A stretch of DNA of 64,000 nucleotides from Corynebacterium bovis DSM 20582 = CIP 54.80 (GCF_030408615.1 NZ_CP047187.1:1054001-1118000); one strand, 5' to 3'; shown: positions 52,927 to 63,575, counted from the first letter of the stretch. Notes: generated by a model from the sequence alone, not told the origin. Numbers and translations: made by a program.

Positions 52927-55900
52927 ATGCACCTGAAGTCGCTGACACTCAAGGGCTTCAAGTCCTTCGCGTCGGCGACGACGCTCGCGCTGGAACCCGG
53001 CATCTGCGCCGTCGTCGGCCCGAACGGGTCGGGGAAGTCCAACGTCGTCGACGCCCTCGCGTGGGTCATGGGCGAACAGGGCGCCAAGACCCTGCGCGGC
53101 GGCAAGATGGAGGACGTCATCTTCGCCGGGGCGGGCGACCGCAAGCCGCTCGGGCGGGCCGAGGTCACGCTGACGATCGACAACTCCGACGGGGCGCTGC
53201 CGATCGAGTACTCCGAGGTCTCGGTCACCCGGCGGATGTACCGCGACGGGGCGAGCGAGTACGAGATCAACGGGGCGAAGGCCCGCCTCATGGACATCCA
53301 GGAGCTCCTCAGCGACTCCGGCATCGGGCGGGAGATGCACGTCATCGTCGGGCAGGGGCGGCTCGCGCAGATCCTCGAGTCCCGGCCCGAGGAACGCCGC
53401 GCGTTCATCGAGGAGGCCGCCGGCGTGCTCAAACACCGGCGTCGCCGCGAGAAGGCCCAGCGCAAGCTCACCTCGATGCAGGGCAACCTCGACCGGCTCC
53501 ACGACCTCACCGACGAACTCCGCACGCAGCTCAAGCCCCTCGCCCGGCAGGCGGAGGCCGCCCAGCGTGCCGCGACGGTGCAGGCCCGTATCCGGGAGGC
53601 GCGGCTCACCCTCGCGGCGGACACCGTCTGCGAACTCTCGGAGGAGCTGTCCTCGACGGAGTCCCGGGCGGCGGCGCTGGCCGAACGGCTGTCCGGGCTC
53701 ACGGCCACCGTCGAGGAGCAGACCGAGGAGCTCACGGTCATGGAGGAGGAGCTCCGGCAGGCCCTCGAGGCCGCCGAGGCCGCCCGGTCGCTCTGGTACC
53801 GGCTGTCCTCCGTCGCGGAGCGCAACGCCGCGACGATCCGCATCGCCGCCGACCGCGCGGACGACCACGGTGCGGAGGCGGCGTGGAGCGGGCCCGACCC
53901 GGCGGAGCTGCTCGCCCGGGCGGAGCGCCTCGACGAGGAGCAGCTGCGGCTCGACGAGGAGGTCGAGATCGCCTCCGAGCGGCTCGACGCGGTGCGGGAG
54001 GACGTCGCCGAACGGGACGAGGCCGCCCGTGCCGCGGAGAAGGAGCACCTCGCCCGGGTGCGGGCGGTCGCCGACCGGCGGGAGGGGCTCGTCCGGCTCC
54101 TCGCGAGCCAGGAGTCGGCCGAGGCCCGGCGGACGTCCCTCGAGGCCGAGGTCGGGCGGCTCACCCAGACCGTGGAGGAGCAGCAGGCCGCCGCCGCCCG
54201 GGCGCAGGCCGAGGCGGAGGAGGCCCGGGGGGAGGCCGACGCCGTCGACGGCGAGGGCGACGGGCTCGCCACGGCCGGGGAACGCGCCGAGGAGGAGAGC
54301 CGCGCCGCCGACGCGCGCGTCGCCGAACTCCGGGCGGAGGAGCGGGACATCGAACGCACCGTCGCGTCCCTCACCGCCCGCATCGACACGTGGGAGGACC
54401 AGCTCCGGCCCCGCGACGGCGGGGACGTCGCCGCCCGGGCCGCCACGGCCCTCGACCTCGGGGAGCTCAGCCCGCTCGCCGGGGCGGTCACCGCCCACGC
54501 CGGGTGGGAGCGTGCCCTGTCCGCCGTGCTCGCCGCCGGTGCCGACGGGCTCGCCGGGTCCGTCGACCCGCGCGTCCTCGCGGCCCTCGAGGAGGCCGAC
54601 GCCGGGCGCGCGCTGCTGCTCGACCGGCGGGAGGCGGCCGGGTGGCGGCTCGACGCCGAGGTCCCGGACGGTGCCCGCTGGCTCCTCGACCTCGTCGACG
54701 CCCCCGACGACCTGCGGTTCGCCGTCGCCTCGCTGCTCGTCGACGTCGTCGCGGTCGACGGTGTGGAGGCGGCGCGGGACGTCGTCGAGAATGACCCCCG
54801 CCTCCGGGCCGTGACCCGCACGGGGACCGTCGTCGGCGCGGGGTGGGCGGCCGCCGGGTCCGGGGGCACGACGCCGGTGGAGCTCGCCGGGAAGGTCGCC
54901 GCCGCGCGGGGGGAGAGGGACGACGCCGTGAACCGCCTCAGCGACCTCCAGGCCGGCATCGGGGCGGCCGAGGAGACGGCGGCGGAACGCCGGACCGCGG
55001 CCGCCGCCGCCCGGGCCGCCGCCCGCGAGCACCGCGGCCGCGTCGAGGCGGCCACCCGGCGCGCGACCGCGACCGCGCGGACCGCCGAGGAGACCGCGCG
55101 GCAGCTCCGACGGGCGCGGGACCAGCGGGACGACGCGGAACGCCGGCTCGCCGAGGTCGTGCAGGAGTGCGACGACGTCGCGGACCGCCTCGCCCGCGTC
55201 GACGACGACGGGCACGAGGAGGAGCCGTCGACGGACGAGCGCGACCGCGCCGCCGCCGCGCTCACCGAGGCCCGGGCGATGGAGATGGAGGCCCGGCTGG
55301 CGCTGCGCACCGCCGAGGAGCGGGCCGGGGCCGGGCGCGGCCGGGCCGACGGGCTGCGCCGGCAGGCCCGGCAGGAGCAGGCGGCGCGGGAACAGTTCGA
55401 ACGCTCCGTCGCCCGGCGGCGGGCGGCCCGGGAGGTCGCGGCGGCGGTCCACGCGGAGGCGCAGCGCGTCGACGCCCGGATCCGTGACGCCCTCGACCGG
55501 GCGGAGCGGCAGCGCACGATCACCGGCGAGTCCCACACCCGGTGGCAGAGTTCCCTGTCCCGGAAGAAGGACGAGGTCAACGCGCTGACGACCCAGCTGG
55601 GGCGGCTCAACGACACCGTCCACGAGGTGGAGCTCGCGCGCAGCCAGGCGCAGCTCAAGCTCGAGCAGGCCCTGGAACAGGCGATGGAGCAGCTCGGCAT
55701 GAACGCCACCGAACTCGCCGCGGCGGCGCCCGAGGGGCCGGTCGACCGGACCGCGACGCGCAAGGAGCTCGCCGCGGCGGAGAAGGACCTCCGGTCCCTC
55801 GGCAAGGTCAACCCGCTGGCGCTCGAGGAGTACGCGGCGCTCGAGGAACGCTACCGGTTCCTCGCCGAGCAGCTCGACGACGTCGAACGGGCCCGGGCCG

Positions 55901-56409
55901 ACCTCGAGGGCGTGATCCGGGACGTCGACGACACGATCCTCCAGCTCTTCACCGACGCGTGGCGGGACGTCGAGGCGGAGTTCCCCACGGTGTTCGCCAC
56001 GTTGTTTCCCGGCGGTGCCGGGCGCCTCGTGCTCACCGACCCGGACGACATGCTCACGACCGGCATCGAGGTCGAGGCCCGCCCGCCGGGGAAGAAGGTC
56101 AAGCGGCTCACGCTGCTCTCCGGCGGGGAGAAGTCCCTCACCGCGCTGGCGATGCTCGTCGCGATCTTCCGGGCCCGGCCCAGCCCGTTCTACGTCATGG
56201 ACGAGGTCGAGGCGGCCCTCGACGACGTCAACCTCCGCCGGCTCATCGCCCTGTTCGAGGAACTGCGCAAGGACAGCCAGCTCATCGTCATCACCCACCA
56301 GAAGCCGACGATGGACGTGGCGAACGTCCTCTACGGCGTGACGATGCGCGGCGACGGCGTCACCCGGGTCATCTCGCAGCGCATGAACCCGGCGGGGGCG
56401 GTGTCCTGA
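52927..56409 (+). CDS. smc: Chromosome segregation ATPase SMC
   Basis: Condensin ATPase of 1,160 residues. Walker A GPNGSGKSN (31-39), a first coiled coil (about 165-480), a hinge (about 490-640), a second coiled coil (about 660-1000), the ABC signature LLSGGEKS (about residue 1063) and Walker B FYVMDEVEAALDD (about 1088) are in order. Start ATG with GGAGAAAG 9 bases upstream. The ScpA/B partners are not in the window, and ftsY does not follow directly because two other genes do. Confidence 0.97.
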   Translation: MHLKSLTLKGFKSFASATTLALEPGICAVVGPNGSGKSNVVDALAWVMGEQGAKTLRGGKMEDVIFAGAGDRKPLGRAEVTLTIDNSDGALPIEYSEVSVTRRMYRDGASEYEINGAKARLMDIQELLSDSGIGREMHVIVGQGRLAQILESRPEERRAFIEEAAGVLKHRRRREKAQRKLTSMQGNLDRLHDLTDELRTQLKPLARQAEAAQRAATVQARIREARLTLAADTVCELSEELSSTESRAAALAERLSGLTATVEEQTEELTVMEEELRQALEAAEAARSLWYRLSSVAERNAATIRIAADRADDHGAEAAWSGPDPAELLARAERLDEEQLRLDEEVEIASERLDAVREDVAERDEAARAAEKEHLARVRAVADRREGLVRLLASQESAEARRTSLEAEVGRLTQTVEEQQAAAARAQAEAEEARGEADAVDGEGDGLATAGERAEEESRAADARVAELRAEERDIERTVASLTARIDTWEDQLRPRDGGDVAARAATALDLGELSPLAGAVTAHAGWERALSAVLAAGADGLAGSVDPRVLAALEEADAGRALLLDRREAAGWRLDAEVPDGARWLLDLVDAPDDLRFAVASLLVDVVAVDGVEAARDVVENDPRLRAVTRTGTVVGAGWAAAGSGGTTPVELAGKVAAARGERDDAVNRLSDLQAGIGAAEETAAERRTAAAAARAAAREHRGRVEAATRRATATARTAEETARQLRRARDQRDDAERRLAEVVQECDDVADRLARVDDDGHEEEPSTDERDRAAAALTEARAMEMEARLALRTAEERAGAGRGRADGLRRQARQEQAAREQFERSVARRRAAREVAAAVHAEAQRVDARIRDALDRAERQRTITGESHTRWQSSLSRKKDEVNALTTQLGRLNDTVHEVELARSQAQLKLEQALEQAMEQLGMNATELAAAAPEGPVDRTATRKELAAAEKDLRSLGKVNPLALEEYAALEERYRFLAEQLDDVERARADLEGVIRDVDDTILQLFTDAWRDVEAEFPTVFATLFPGGAGRLVLTDPDDMLTTGIEVEARPPGKKVKRLTLLSGGEKSLTALAMLVAIFRARPSPFYVMDEVEAALDDVNLRRLIALFEELRKDSQLIVITHQKPTMDVANVLYGVTMRGDGVTRVISQRMNPAGAVS

Positions 56410-56417
56410 CCTCCATC

Positions 56418-56423
56418 TAGGAT
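56418..56423 (+). promoter_or_regulatory. -10 candidate TAGGAT for the large unknown gene
   Basis: TAGGAT directly after the smc stop would give a leader of about 85 bases to the ATG at 56517. No convincing -35 was found. Confidence 0.35.
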
Positions 56424-56516
56424 GGTGGCGCACCTCTGACGGTCCGGCCCCGGACCGGGGGGACCCCACCAGCGGGCACCGGGTGCCACCGGACCCACCT
56501 CTGACCGAGAAGGACT

Positions 56517-59500
56517 ATGACCGCACAGAGCCCCATCGCTGACCTGAACGACACGCTGCTGGCCTGGGCCTCCAGTACCGAGGCCCGGCTCGCGGGCCTG
56601 CTCCGCGAGGTCGAGGTCTTCGTCGACCTCGACATCTCGGGTGACGACGTCGAACGACTCACCACCTTCTACGGGACGTTCCTCTCGCGCCAGATCGCGG
56701 CCGGGGGGTCGGAGGAGGCGCTCATCGAGGCGTGCCCGGCGCTCACCGCGACGACGCTCATCGCCCGCGCCGCCCGGCTGAACCAGGTCGGGGAGCTCGG
56801 GCGGGAGTACTGGGCCGGGCTCGGGCTCGAGCCGGACGCGCGCCGCACCGGGCTGCTCGACTACCGGGCCACCCTCGTCGCCGCCGGGCTCGACCCGATG
56901 GACGCGGTCGCCGACGGCCCGGACGGGGAGATCGGCAGGCTCTTCGCCCACGTGGGCATCGCGTCGGACTGGCAGCCGGAACTCATCGAGCTCATCGACT
57001 CCCGCCGGGGGACCGACGACGAACTCCCCGACCCGGCCGACGAGGCCCGGGCGGTCGTCGCGGCCCTGTCCGGCGGGGACCGCCAGGCCGGGCCCCTCGC
57101 CACCGTGCTGCCCGACCTGGCCGTCCGGCTCATCACCCCGCTCGTCGAGATCGTCCGCTTCGCCGCGGCCCACCCGGTGACCTGGCGGGCGACGCTGCCG
57201 GACACGGGGCTGCCCCGGCTCATCGTCGAGGACGTCGTGGAGGAGCTGCGGGAACGGCCCGTCGGCACGGTCGAGCGCCGGCACACCGTCGGCGTGGCGA
57301 ACCGTGAGGAGAACCCGCGCCTCGCCGTGGACCTCCGCCGGCAACGCGTCGTCCTGCGCCTGCCCGAGCAGCCCCTGTCGGACGAGCCCGGGGCCGAGGT
57401 CCGGTGGCGCGTCGACCTCGACGGCGAACCGCACGCCTTCCGGACCGGGCGCGGCGAGGGGCACGCCGAGACGGTGACGGAGGTCCTGGACATCCCCGTC
57501 CGGCGCCCGCTGCGGGAGATCGCCGTCGCGGACACGACCCACGGCCAGTCGTGGACGATTCCGGTGGTCGACGACGAGGACCCGGTGCTCGTGTTCACCC
57601 GGCGGGGGGCGGACCTCACCGGGCGCTCCACCCTCCACCACTCGGACGTGGAGGTCGTGTGCCCGGCGGACGCGACGGTGACGGACCCCGTCCGGGACCG
57701 TGACGTGCCCGTCATCGCCGAGCGCCCGCTGAAGAACTGGGACGGGTGGGTCATCCGCCACGTCGACCTCCGCGACGCGTTGTCGCTGCACGTGGGGCGT
57801 CCGGGCGACAACCGCCCGCCGATGTCGGGGGTGCGGGCGGTCGACCCGCGCCAGCGGGTGCGGTTCGACGAGCCGGGTGAGCCGGTCCCGTTCCTGGAGT
57901 CGGCCGGCGGGCTGCCGATCCACGCGGCGAGCCTCCAGGCCGTGTTCCCCCCGACGGTGTCCGGTGACGCGGAGATCTGGTTCCTGTCCGTCAGCGCCTT
58001 CGCCGGCCCCGGCCGGGTCGGGGAGGACGTGTCGGAGGAGGAGCCGCTGGAGGTCCCGGCCGGGGGCGGGGTGTTCGACGTCCTCGACCCGGAGGCCTAC
58101 GACAGCCCGTGGGTCGGCGAGTACCTCGTCCGCCTCCGCGGGCCGCGGAACGAGTCCTTCCGGCACGAGTACGCCGTCGTCGAGGGGCTGACCCTCGAGA
58201 CGGAGGTCGAGGGGCCGGGCAGCGGCACCCGGATCCCGGTCGTCGGCGGGCTGAGCCCGGTGACGGTGCGGCTGCGGCCGGGGGAGAAGCCCTTCGAGCC
58301 GGTGCCCCCGGTCGTCCTCGACCGGGGGACGCAGTTCACGACGGTGGTCGTCGAGACCGAGGCGGGTGACGCCCTGCCGGTCGTCGTCGACCCGGCCCGG
58401 CTGCGCTACCAGCTCACCCTCCTCGGGGAGGACCCGATGTGGCGCACCGAGCACCTGGAGACCAGCGCGGCGTTCATCAACTGCGGCACCCGCTTCCGGG
58501 TGCGGCCGGGGTGCCCGATCGGCGACCCCCGGTTCGTCGTCCGTGACCGGCACGGTGCCCCCGTGCGGACCCTGCGGCTGACGACGGTCGACGACGTCAC
58601 GTGGTGGGTGGATCTCGCCCCCGTCGCGGCGTCCCTCCCGCAGCTCACCCAGGGCAGCTGCGAGCTGGAGTACATCGACGGCGACCGCCGGGTGAGTGTC
58701 CGCCTCGTCACCCTGCGCCCGCGGACCACGTGGGACGTCGAGCTCGACGGGGACCGGGTGCGGGTCACCCCGGCGATGCCGGGGGTCGACGCGTGGGTGT
58801 GGCCGGTGACGGCGCCGTGGCAGTCGGCGACGACCGTGCCCCTCACCGTCGACGGGGCGGGCGCGGTCGGCCGGCTCCCCGCGACGCTCGTCGACGCGGG
58901 CGACCTCCGCGTGCAGGTGTTCCACCGGGACCGGTTCAACGACCTCCGGGCCCCCGTCTCGCCGGGGCCGCAGGCGCGGACCGTGACCGCCCCGGGGTAC
59001 GTCGACGTCGACGACGGTGGGCCGTGGGCGCAGTTGTCCGCGTTCCTCGCCGGGGAGCGCACGGAGGTCCCGAGCCACCCGGACGTCCTGCCCACGTTGT
59101 GGGACGTCCAGGCCGGGTGGCTGACGGATAGCGCCGCCGGCCTGGGTGCGGGGCCGGAGGCCGGTGCCGCGCAGGGTGCGGCGGCCGGGAGCGGTGCCGC
59201 GCAGGGTGCGGCGCAGGGTGCGGCGACGGGGACCGGTGAGGGCACCGCGGGCAGCCGCACGACGGGCGAGGCGACGCGGGCGGCCCTCACCGCCGCCCCG
59301 CGCGCGTCGGTGCACGCGATGGCGAAGTCGCTCGTCCCCGCCGAGGACCGGCCGGCGCAGTTCATCCTGTCCGGCCTCGTCCACTCCTCGTTCCGTCCGC
59401 GCCCGGGTGAGCCGACGCAGACCGACGTCGCCCCGGCACCGTGGATCGCGGCCCTCGAGATCCTCGGCCAGCTCGCCGCGACGGACGACGACGACCGCGC

Positions 59501-60203
59501 GGGGATGCGCGAGCGGCTCCGCGACCTCACCGCCGTCGCGGGGGCGCGGCTCGCCGAGACCGTGGAGTCCGGCCGGGACGCGACGCTGGAGAGCGCGTGC
59601 ATCGACAGCACGACCGTGCAGATCGCGCGGATGGACCCGGCCCAGCAGGAGGCCGTCCTCGAGACGTTCTTCGCCGGCTCCGGCGTCGTCCCCGGCGCCC
59701 TGTCGGAGGACAACTCCCGCCTCATCGCCGTGTTCGGGACGTTCCGGGAACGAGAGCGGCTCGGGGAGGTCCTCGGGGACCCGACGCTCATGAAGATCGC
59801 GGTGTCCCTCCTGCGGCGGGTCAAGGGGGCGAACCGGCAGCTCTACGCCAGCGCCCGGGTGCGCTTCGACCGGCTCGACGGCGTCGACACGGACGACCCG
59901 GCCAACCGGTGGGCCCTCGCCCCGATGGTGAGCATGATCTTCGCGCTCGCCACCCGGCTGTACGCCCACGGGCGGCTGTCCTCCCTCGGGTCGGTCACGG
60001 CGGCGTACCCGGGGTGGGCGGAGATGGCCCGCCTCGTCCCCGACCTCGTGACGGGTGACCTGGTGTCCGCCGACGCGATGGTCACGGGCATCTTCGGGCC
60101 CGACGAGCCGGCCCCGGAGCCGGCCCCGGAGCCGGAGCCGGGGGAGGGGGACGACGACACCTCCCCGGCGGGCCCCGCGGAGGCGGGGACCGTCACCGGG
60201 TGA
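56517..60203 (+). CDS. Large cytoplasmic protein of unknown function
   Basis: A 1,228-residue protein that is not assigned to a named family. No signal peptide or membrane segment is seen. The N-terminal part (about 1-240) is helical; LGREYWAGLGLEP and LFAHVGIASDW resemble the helical N-terminal modules of some large actinobacterial proteins of unknown role (recollection only). About 250-880 is beta-rich and looks like several Ig-like modules (VVDDEDPVLVFTRRGADL, LPIHAASLQAVFP, SCELEYIDGDRRVSVRLVTL). A Gly/Ala/Gln linker (about 880-915) leads to a helical C-terminal domain (to about 1190) and a Pro/Glu/Asp tail. No nuclease, ATPase or protease motif was recognised. The ATG follows GAGAAGGA closely. 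Codon use and GC are like the neighbours, so recent transfer is not obvious. Confidence 0.8.
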   Translation: MTAQSPIADLNDTLLAWASSTEARLAGLLREVEVFVDLDISGDDVERLTTFYGTFLSRQIAAGGSEEALIEACPALTATTLIARAARLNQVGELGREYWAGLGLEPDARRTGLLDYRATLVAAGLDPMDAVADGPDGEIGRLFAHVGIASDWQPELIELIDSRRGTDDELPDPADEARAVVAALSGGDRQAGPLATVLPDLAVRLITPLVEIVRFAAAHPVTWRATLPDTGLPRLIVEDVVEELRERPVGTVERRHTVGVANREENPRLAVDLRRQRVVLRLPEQPLSDEPGAEVRWRVDLDGEPHAFRTGRGEGHAETVTEVLDIPVRRPLREIAVADTTHGQSWTIPVVDDEDPVLVFTRRGADLTGRSTLHHSDVEVVCPADATVTDPVRDRDVPVIAERPLKNWDGWVIRHVDLRDALSLHVGRPGDNRPPMSGVRAVDPRQRVRFDEPGEPVPFLESAGGLPIHAASLQAVFPPTVSGDAEIWFLSVSAFAGPGRVGEDVSEEEPLEVPAGGGVFDVLDPEAYDSPWVGEYLVRLRGPRNESFRHEYAVVEGLTLETEVEGPGSGTRIPVVGGLSPVTVRLRPGEKPFEPVPPVVLDRGTQFTTVVVETEAGDALPVVVDPARLRYQLTLLGEDPMWRTEHLETSAAFINCGTRFRVRPGCPIGDPRFVVRDRHGAPVRTLRLTTVDDVTWWVDLAPVAASLPQLTQGSCELEYIDGDRRVSVRLVTLRPRTTWDVELDGDRVRVTPAMPGVDAWVWPVTAPWQSATTVPLTVDGAGAVGRLPATLVDAGDLRVQVFHRDRFNDLRAPVSPGPQARTVTAPGYVDVDDGGPWAQLSAFLAGERTEVPSHPDVLPTLWDVQAGWLTDSAAGLGAGPEAGAAQGAAAGSGAAQGAAQGAATGTGEGTAGSRTTGEATRAALTAAPRASVHAMAKSLVPAEDRPAQFILSGLVHSSFRPRPGEPTQTDVAPAPWIAALEILGQLAATDDDDRAGMRERLRDLTAVAGARLAETVESGRDATLESACIDSTTVQIARMDPAQQEAVLETFFAGSGVVPGALSEDNSRLIAVFGTFRERERLGEVLGDPTLMKIAVSLLRRVKGANRQLYASARVRFDRLDGVDTDDPANRWALAPMVSMIFALATRLYAHGRLSSLGSVTAAYPGWAEMARLVPDLVTGDLVSADAMVTGIFGPDEPAPEPAPEPEPGEGDDDTSPAGPAEAGTVTG

Positions 60204-60266
60204 CCGGGTCCCACCCGGGCTCCCCGGTTGTTGCGCGGCGGCGGGTCGTCGACAAGTATTCGGGGA

Positions 60267-63200
60267 ATGACAGACCAGGTCCCCGCTGAAGCACCGTCGC
60301 GCGTCGTCCCCCGGATCCTCGGGGTCGTCGTCTGCTGCTACGCGCTGTTCGGCCTCGTCCTCAGCGTCGCCGGCGGTGCGCGCCGACCCCTCGGCGTGCT
60401 GCCGCGGCTCGCCGACGCGATCTTCCTGCCCCTGCCGGCGGCGTCGGTGGCGTGGGCGGTCGCCCTGTTCCTGCTCGGCGGCGCGCTGCTCGCCGGGAAA
60501 CGGGCCGGGTGGATCATCGCGACCGTCGGCATGGTCGTGCTCAACCTCGTCAACGTCCTCACGTGGCTGCTCTGGGACCATCTCGACCTCAGTCCGCGGC
60601 TGCACCACATCCTCGTCGTCGCGACGGTCGTCCAGGGGCTCATGCTCGTCGTGCTCCTCGCCGCCCGGCGGAGCTTCCCGGCGAAGACCCGCCCGGGGGC
60701 GGTCCGCCGGGCGATCCTCACGTGGGCCGTCGGGTCGTTCGTCGTGTTCCTCCTCGGCTCCGCCCTCGTCACCGTCGCCCCGGGCACGCTCACCGGCGCG
60801 GAACGGTTCGGGTGGGTGCTCAACCACGCGGTGACGATGTCCCTCGTCGAGCCGGGGCAGTTCGTGGGCCGGGCGCCGCGGTGGGAGACGTTCCTCATCT
60901 CCGCGGCCTCGGCGTTCGTCATCGTCTACGCGGTGTGGACGATGCTGCGGTCGAAGCAGCAGGAGGCGTCGCTCAGCGCGACGGACGACACGGTCGTCCG
61001 GGCCATGATCGCCCGCTTCAACCGGGACGACTCGCTGGCCTACTTCGCCACGCGGCGCGACAAGTCGGTCATCTACTCCCCGGACGGCCGGGCCGCCGTC
61101 ACGTACCGCGTCGTCGCGGGGGTGAGCCTCGCCTCGGCCGACCCGATCGGCGACCCGGCGGCGTGGGGTGCCGCGGTGGCGGCGTGGATCGGCCGGTCCC
61201 GCGAGTACGGATGGACCCCCGCGGTCATGGGGGCGTCCGAGGCCGGGGCCAGGGTGTACACCGCCCACGGCCTGAGCGCGATGCGCCTCGGCGACGAGGC
61301 GGTCCTCCACCCGGAGAGCTTCCACCTCGGCGCGCCGGAGTTCCGCGCGGTCCGGCAGGCGGTGTCGCGGGCCCGCCGGGCGGGGGTCACGATCCGGGTG
61401 CGCCGGCACGAGGAGCTCACGCCCGCGGAGCTGCGGGCCGTCCAGCGGCGGGCGGACATGTGGCGGGACACGACGGACGAGCGCGGGTTCTCCATGGCGC
61501 TGTCCCGGCTCGGTGACCCGTCGGACGGGGAGTGCGTCCTCGTCGAGGCCCTCATCGAGGGCGAGGTCGTCGCCGAGCTGTCGTTCGTCCCGTGGGGGCG
61601 CGACGGGCTGTCCCTCGACCTCATGCGCCGCAGCCCCGGCTCGCCGAACGGCACGATCGAGGCGATGGTCGCGGAGCTGTGCACGAACACCTCCCTCGGG
61701 GTCCGGCGGATCTCCCTGAACTTCAGCGTCTTCCGGCAGATCTTCGCCACCGAGTCGGTCATCGGCACGGGTCCGGCGACGGTCCTGCTGCGGCGGATCC
61801 TCGTGTTCTTCTCCCGGTGGTGGCAGATGGAGGCCCTGTACCGGTCGAACGAGAAGTACTCGCCCGAGTGGGTGCCCCGGTTCATGTGCTTCGGCGAGCG
61901 GGTGTCCCTGCTCCGCACCGCCTTCGCGGCGGGCATCGCCGAGGGCTTCGTGCCCGCGATCATCCCCGCCGACACGGTCGGCACGTCGTCGGTCGAGGAC
62001 CACAGCCCGGGGGCGGAGGCCGCCCTCGCCCGGGTTCCCGCGTGGCAGGAGGAGGCGACGACGGGCGTCGCGCGGCGTCGGCCGGTCAGCGAACAGGTCG
62101 GCGTCCGGATCGCCGCGGCGGAGTCCCTCCGCGGGCAGGGGGTCGACCCGTGGCCGGTCGCCGTGCGGCCGGACACCCCGTGCGCGCGGGTGGCGGACCT
62201 GCCGGAGGGCACGCGGGTGCGGGTGTCCGGGCGGGTCGTGGGGCGCCGCCGGTTCGGTGGGGTCAGCTTCCTCGTGCTGCGGGACTTCGACGGCGAGTGC
62301 CAGGCGCTCATCGAGCAGCGGCACCTCCCGGACGCGGCCGACCGGGTCCGGGCCGTCGACCTCGCCGACCTCGTGCAGGTCACGGGCACGGTCGGCCGGT
62401 CACGGTCCGGTCACCCGTCGGTCATCGTCGACGGCCTGCGCCTCGAGGCGAAGGCGCTGCACCCGCTGCCGGACAAGCGTCACGGGTTGACGGATCCGGA
62501 GCTGCGGCTGCGCCACCGGCACCTCGACATGGTCGTCAACCCGCAGCCCGGCCGGGCGTTGCGGACACGGTCCGAGGTGCTGCACGCGGTCCGGTCCGTG
62601 CTCCACGACCGCGGGTACCTCGAGGTGGAGACGCCGATCCTCCAGCAGGTCCACGGCGGGGCGAACGCGCGGCCGTTCCGGACGCACATCAACGCCCACG
62701 ACCTCGACCTCTACCTGCGCATCGCCCCGGAGCTGTTCCTCAAGCGGCTCATGTGCGGCGGGGCGGAGCGGATCTTCGAACTCGGGCGGGACTTCCGCAA
62801 CGAGGGGGTGGACTCGCGTCACAACCCGGAGTTCACGGTCCTCGAGGCCTATGAGGCGCACGGGGACTACCGGTCGATGATGGAGCTCACCCGGGAGCTC
62901 ATCCAGGCGGCGGCGACGGCCGTGCACGGGCGGCCGGTCGTCACCGGCCCGGACGGCGACCTCGTCGACATCTCGGGGGAGTGGCCCGTGCGGACGGTCC
63001 ACGGGGCGGTGTCGGAGGCGCTCACCGCCGCTCTCGGGCGGGCGGTGGAGGTGTCCGTCGAGACCCCCGAGGACGATCTCCGGGCGTACTGCGACGCCGT
63101 GGGGACGGCCCACCGACCGGGGTGGGACGCGGGGAAGCTCACCGAGGAGCTGTACAGCGACCTCGTCGAGGCGGTGACGACGACGCCGACGTTCTACGTC

Positions 63201-63539
63201 GACTTCCCGGAGAGTGTCTCGCCGCTGACCCGGCCGCACCGGTCGACCCCGGGGCTCACCGAGCGGTGGGACCTCGTGGCCTACGGCATGGAGCTCGGCA
63301 CGGCGTACTCCGAGCTCACCGACCCGCTCGAGCAGCGGCGGCGGCTCGAGGCCCAGTCGCTGCTCGCGGCGGGCGGTGACCCGGAGGCGATGGAGGTCGA
63401 CGAGGACTTCCTGCGCGCCCTCGAGTTCGGCATGCCGCCGACCGGAGGGTTGGGCATCGGCATCGACCGGGTCATCATGCTCATCGGCGGCGGGTCGATC
63501 CGCGACGTCCTCGCGTTCCCGCTGGTCAAGGGGGTGTGA
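60267..63539 (+). CDS. lysX: Bifunctional lysylphosphatidylglycerol synthetase/lysine-tRNA ligase
   Basis: LysX-type fusion of 1,090 residues. It adds lysine to phosphatidylglycerol, lowering envelope negative charge and sensitivity to cationic peptides. About seven membrane segments (1-230) are followed by the MprF-type acyltransferase domain (about 250-580). An OB-fold tRNA-binding domain (about 625-730) and a class II LysRS catalytic domain come next, with motif 2 (FELGRDFRNEGVDSRHNPEFT split around residue 845) and motif 3 GLGIGIDRVIML near the C-terminus. ATG 60267 is used; the ribosome-binding site is weak (GGGG). Confidence 0.96.
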   Translation: MTDQVPAEAPSRVVPRILGVVVCCYALFGLVLSVAGGARRPLGVLPRLADAIFLPLPAASVAWAVALFLLGGALLAGKRAGWIIATVGMVVLNLVNVLTWLLWDHLDLSPRLHHILVVATVVQGLMLVVLLAARRSFPAKTRPGAVRRAILTWAVGSFVVFLLGSALVTVAPGTLTGAERFGWVLNHAVTMSLVEPGQFVGRAPRWETFLISAASAFVIVYAVWTMLRSKQQEASLSATDDTVVRAMIARFNRDDSLAYFATRRDKSVIYSPDGRAAVTYRVVAGVSLASADPIGDPAAWGAAVAAWIGRSREYGWTPAVMGASEAGARVYTAHGLSAMRLGDEAVLHPESFHLGAPEFRAVRQAVSRARRAGVTIRVRRHEELTPAELRAVQRRADMWRDTTDERGFSMALSRLGDPSDGECVLVEALIEGEVVAELSFVPWGRDGLSLDLMRRSPGSPNGTIEAMVAELCTNTSLGVRRISLNFSVFRQIFATESVIGTGPATVLLRRILVFFSRWWQMEALYRSNEKYSPEWVPRFMCFGERVSLLRTAFAAGIAEGFVPAIIPADTVGTSSVEDHSPGAEAALARVPAWQEEATTGVARRRPVSEQVGVRIAAAESLRGQGVDPWPVAVRPDTPCARVADLPEGTRVRVSGRVVGRRRFGGVSFLVLRDFDGECQALIEQRHLPDAADRVRAVDLADLVQVTGTVGRSRSGHPSVIVDGLRLEAKALHPLPDKRHGLTDPELRLRHRHLDMVVNPQPGRALRTRSEVLHAVRSVLHDRGYLEVETPILQQVHGGANARPFRTHINAHDLDLYLRIAPELFLKRLMCGGAERIFELGRDFRNEGVDSRHNPEFTVLEAYEAHGDYRSMMELTRELIQAAATAVHGRPVVTGPDGDLVDISGEWPVRTVHGAVSEALTAALGRAVEVSVETPEDDLRAYCDAVGTAHRPGWDAGKLTEELYSDLVEAVTTTPTFYVDFPESVSPLTRPHRSTPGLTERWDLVAYGMELGTAYSELTDPLEQRRRLEAQSLLAAGGDPEAMEVDEDFLRALEFGMPPTGGLGIGIDRVIMLIGGGSIRDVLAFPLVKGV

Positions 63540-63575
63540 CCGGGCCGGGCGGGGGCTGGCGGAGTGCGGCCGGGC

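Noticed and set aside
56331-62324. Minus-strand open frame of 1,997 codons opposite the large unknown gene and lysX
   Set aside because: Composition is that of a frame shadow, and lysX on the other strand has all expected motifs.
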